Position numbers and translations under genes: made by a program. 38,088 nucleotides of DNA from UBA724 sp964229545 (GTDB lineage Bacteria > Bacteroidota > Bacteroidia > Flavobacteriales > Flavobacteriaceae), in assembly GCA_964229545.1 (NCBI GenBank), contig CAXRDP010000018.1, positions 1-38,088 of the forward strand. Direction: 5' to 3'. This document shows positions 35,964 through 38,088 of this stretch, piece by piece (the stretch's first letter is position 1; each line of letters opens with the position of its first letter). The notes below the pieces were generated by a model. The model saw only the letters and a program-made list of their open reading frames with translations. It did no database searches and had not been told where the DNA came from.

Positions 35964-36788
35964 TTACATTTTAAAATCTGATGAAAGCTCTAAAAAAAGT
36001 TCCTTGACATCTTTAAAATCATCGTCATTTGTTCCTTGTTTTTTTAGTTTACTCGATTCATAGTGAAATATATTCCACGTATTATTATCGTACTCAAGAG
36101 CCGTCAAATTTTCTATCCAATCCCCAGAATTTAAATATTGAACACTTCCGTAATTATTTGTAATGGTTTTAATGCAAGGTTGATGTATGTGCCCGCAAAC
36201 CACATAATCATATTTATTGTGAATGGCAATTTCTGCTACAGTATCCTCAAACTTATTAATATAAGAAACAGCAGCTTTTACTTTGTTTTTTATGGTTTTG
36301 GAGAACGATAATTTATCCCTTTCAAATAAAGTCAAAACACGATTAACAGTAGAATTTAAAAAAATTAATGCATCGTAACTAAAACCTCCAAGCCGTGTTA
36401 TCCATCTTGAGTGTTGCATAGTGATATCAAATACATCTCCGTGAAAAAACCAAGCTTTCTTTCCATCTAATGTTAACTTTAGTTTATTAGAGATTGTAAA
36501 TCCACCAATTTCAAAATTTAAAAATCTTCGAAAAGATTCGTCGTGATTTCCAGCGATATAATGAACAGTCACACCATCAGATATAAATTTTAGTAACTGT
36601 TTAATAATTTTGGTGTGATTTTTATCCCAATGACGTTTGCTAAATTGCCAAATGTCAATGATGTCTCCGTTAAGAACAATTGTTTGCGGATCAATGCTTT
36701 TTAAGTAATTATACAACTCTTCAGTACGAGCTCCAATTGTACCCAAATGTGTGTCTGAAATGACAACAAGCTGTACTTTTCTTTTCAT
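35964..36788 (-). CDS. LpxH-like calcineurin-type phosphoesterase
   Basis: The product has 274 residues. Metallophosphoesterase motifs appear in order: DTHLG (residues 12-16), GDIID, GNHDES, a lone His in WFFHGDVFD and GHIHQPC. This arrangement is that of UDP-2,3-diacylglucosamine diphosphatase (LpxH)-like enzymes and their paralogues. Genuine LpxH removes UMP from UDP-diacylglucosamine in lipid A synthesis. Here the link to a glycosyltransferase gene suggests either that step or a related nucleotide-lipid pyrophosphatase. It is first in a two-gene minus-strand operon, divergent from the glycerophosphodiesterase gene, and strongly AT-rich. Confidence 0.8.
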   Translation of the reverse strand: MKRKVQLVVISDTHLGTIGARTEELYNYLKSIDPQTIVLNGDIIDIWQFSKRHWDKNHTKIIKQLLKFISDGVTVHYIAGNHDESFRRFLNFEIGGFTISNKLKLTLDGKKAWFFHGDVFDITMQHSRWITRLGGFSYDALIFLNSTVNRVLTLFERDKLSFSKTIKNKVKAAVSYINKFEDTVAEIAIHNKYDYVVCGHIHQPCIKTITNNYGSVQYLNSGDWIENLTALEYDNNTWNIFHYESSKLKKQGTNDDDFKDVKELFLELSSDFKM

Positions 36789-36923
36789 AAACTAAAAATA
36801 TAAACACAAAATAACAGTGGTCTTAACTAAATTTTAAATAAACAAGAAGATAATGTTAAAGAGAAGTGTGTTTTTATAGAAATAGAAAACTAATTTCTTA
36901 AATTGGTTTTTAACTTTTATATT

Positions 36924-37694
36924 ATGAAAGCCTTATCTACACACCTCTCCACATTGCTAGTCATATTTGCTGCAAGCGCACAGCAAACTCAAGTGATTGG
37001 ACATAGGGGTGCTATGGGTCATGCCCCTGAAAATACGGTGCTATCCGTTCAAAAAGCTCTTGCGATCGGAGTTGATGGAATCGAGGTCGATGTCTTTCGG
37101 TGTCTTTCAGGTGAAATTGTTGTGTTTCACGACAAAAACCTTGATAAACTAACCAACGGTAGCGGAAAAATTGAAGAGAAAACGTTAAAACAACTTAATG
37201 CATTAAAAGTGATGGGAAGTGAACCTATTCCAACTCTAGAAAACATTATCGATGTCGTTGATGGAAGCGTTCAGCTCAATATTGAGCTGAAAGGAAAAAA
37301 TACTTCAGCAGGTGTTTTTAACATCATGCTTAGAGCTGTTGAGTCGGGACGCTGGAAAATGAACCAGTTGTATGTTTCAAGTTTTGATTGGGATGAGTTG
37401 CAAGAATTTAGAAAACTCACAAATGAGTTTGGTATTGCCATTTTAACAGAGAATAATCCTCTTGACGCAGTCCCAGTTGCTCGTGATCTCAGTGCCTTTG
37501 CAATTAATCCCAAACATAGTCATTTGACACAGGAAAAAATCAACTATATTCAAGGTGAAGGTTTCGAAATTCACACATGGACTGTAAATGAAAAGAATCG
37601 AATCGAGGAACTCATTTCTTGGGGAGTTGATGCGATTATTTCAGATTTTCCAGAAAAAATCTTGGTTGAAAAAAAATATCCCAAAAAACAATAA
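36924..37694 (+). CDS. Exported glycerophosphodiester phosphodiesterase
   Basis: The ATG at 36924 gives 256 residues and a signal peptide (MKALSTHLSTLLVIFAASAQ). A TTG 21 bases up would add a run that breaks the signal peptide. The GDPD fold starts VIGHRGAMGHAPENT, with catalytic His and Arg, then GIEVDVFR and FHDKNLDKLTNGSG. The metal and catalytic residues are all present. It would hydrolyse deacylated phospholipids to glycerol-3-phosphate plus an alcohol in the periplasm. The last ten codons and the stop lie inside the first unit of the downstream tandem repeat. A terminator in its own direction is not visible. Confidence 0.9.
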   Translation: MKALSTHLSTLLVIFAASAQQTQVIGHRGAMGHAPENTVLSVQKALAIGVDGIEVDVFRCLSGEIVVFHDKNLDKLTNGSGKIEEKTLKQLNALKVMGSEPIPTLENIIDVVDGSVQLNIELKGKNTSAGVFNIMLRAVESGRWKMNQLYVSSFDWDELQEFRKLTNEFGIAILTENNPLDAVPVARDLSAFAINPKHSHLTQEKINYIQGEGFEIHTWTVNEKNRIEELISWGVDAIISDFPEKILVEKKYPKKQ

Positions 37695-37945
37695 ATTATT
37701 TTTGAGGATAATCGTACACTCTATCGAGCTATTTTCGAAACAAACTCTGGATTATTTAAATAATTTTCATTGGCTTAATTGAAAAAAAATATCCCCAAAA
37801 ACAAAAAATTATTCTTGAGGATAATCGTACTCCCAATTGCACTATTTTCGAAACAATCGCTAACTTTTTTAAATAATTTTCATTGGCTTAATTGAAAAAA
37901 AATATCCCCAAAAACAATAAATTATTCTTGGGGATAAATTGTACT
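37666..37945. repeat. 113-bp tandem repeat, 2.5 units, abutting tRNA-Leu
   Basis: Unit 1 is 37666-37778, unit 2 is 37779-37891 and a partial unit 3 is 37892-37945; both complete units are exactly 113 bases. Units 1 and 2 are about 87% identical by eye. Each starts TTGAAAAAAAATATC and contains an inverted repeat. The hairpin is perfect in unit 3, where it is the tRNA terminator, and has a mismatch in units 1 and 2. The right end meets the tRNA-Leu 3' end. Unit 1 overlaps the end of the glycerophosphodiesterase gene. Confidence 0.85.
37895..37936 (-). terminator. Terminator of the tRNA-Gly/tRNA-Leu transcript
   Basis: On the minus strand a 9-bp stem (37928-37936 with 37903-37911; TATCCCCAA and complement) around a 16-base loop is followed by eight T (37895-37902). 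It begins 5 bases after the tRNA-Leu 3' end. Confidence 0.75.
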
Positions 37946-38027
37946 GAAGGCGGGACTTGAACCCGCACGAACATTACTGCTCATTGGATTTTAAGTCCAA
38001 CGTGTCTACCAATTCCACCACTTCAGC
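37942..38027 (-). tRNA. tRNA-Leu (TAA)
   Basis: An 86-base class II tRNA. The acceptor is GCTGAAG/CTTCAGT with a G-U first pair and discriminator A. The anticodon stem is TTGGA/TCCAA around CTTAAAA (anticodon TAA). A long variable arm and T-loop TTCAAGT are present. CCA is not encoded. It is 15 bases from the next tRNA on the same strand, so both come from one transcript. Confidence 0.95.
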
Positions 38028-38042
38028 TTGGACTAAAAATTG

Positions 38043-38088
38043 AGCGAAAGACGGGATTTGAACCCGCGACCCTCACCTTGGCAAGGTG
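38043..38088 (-). tRNA. tRNA-Gly (GCC), 5' part beyond the window
   Basis: The 3' half is visible: anticodon stem CACC/GGTG around loop TTGCCAA (anticodon GCC), T-arm with TTTGAAT, and acceptor strand CTTTCGC with discriminator T. The window ends within the anticodon arm, so the D-arm and 5' acceptor are missing. Confidence 0.9.

Noticed and set aside
37666..37945. CRISPR array
   Set aside because: The unit is 113 bases with no constant short repeat and variable spacers; the units are near-identical throughout and no cas gene is present.
32704..38088. Mobile element with transposase or integrase
   Set aside because: No reading frame in the interval resembles a recombinase; only repeats and composition hint at insertion.

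Overview
The window comes from the chromosome of a member of the Bacteroidota, most likely a marine Flavobacteriaceae. The evidence is type IX secretion (a SprB-like adhesin with a CHU_C-type C-terminus, a PorP/SprF protein and two T9SS-sorted starch proteins), a SusCD polysaccharide utilization locus, Bacteroidota-type promoters (TTG-N19-TAnnTTTG), an Asp/Glu-rich extended ribosomal protein S16, and a DNA polymerase III alpha subunit with a fused N-terminal exonuclease. No plasmid, phage, transposase or CRISPR sequence was seen.

Layout. 1-3.4 kb: 3' part of a large SprB-repeat adhesin overlapping a PorP/SprF gene. 3.4-8.4 kb (minus): tRNA-Asp with its own promoter and terminator, trxA and dnaE. 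8.5-11.9 kb (plus): rpsP-rimM, then a TonB-dependent receptor. 11.9-32.6 kb: a divergent starch/maltodextrin locus. Its minus-strand arm is susC-susD-susE-like, a T9SS-secreted GH13 amylase and a T9SS-secreted double starch-binding-like protein. Its plus-strand arm is a LacI-type regulator, then an MFS sugar transporter, beta-phosphoglucomutase, GH65 phosphorylase, two GH13 enzymes and a GH97 alpha-glucosidase. 32.7-37.7 kb: a visibly AT-richer segment with two convergent Stealth-family sugar-phosphotransferase genes, an MJ1255-like glycosyltransferase with an LpxH-like phosphoesterase, and an exported glycerophosphodiester phosphodiesterase. 37.7-38.1 kb: 113-bp tandem repeats ending in a tRNA terminator, then tRNA-Leu(UAA) and the start of a tRNA-Gly(GCC), both on the minus strand.

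How the starch locus would work (inference from families). The secreted amylase and the starch-binding proteins cut and hold starch at the surface, and SusCD imports maltodextrins. The exported GH13 enzymes and GH97 trim them in the periplasm. The MFS carrier takes maltose across the inner membrane, GH65 phosphorolyses it to glucose plus beta-glucose-1-phosphate, and beta-phosphoglucomutase makes glucose-6-phosphate. Two LacI-type palindromes 22 bp apart lie upstream of, not over, the predicted susC promoter, which fits activation better than simple repression.

The points most worth a second look are that operator arrangement, words shared by the two promoter regions of the locus, a terminator-like hairpin placed directly before the amylase start codon, the paired Stealth genes, and tRNA-terminator-associated repeats with a further copy 2.9 kb away.
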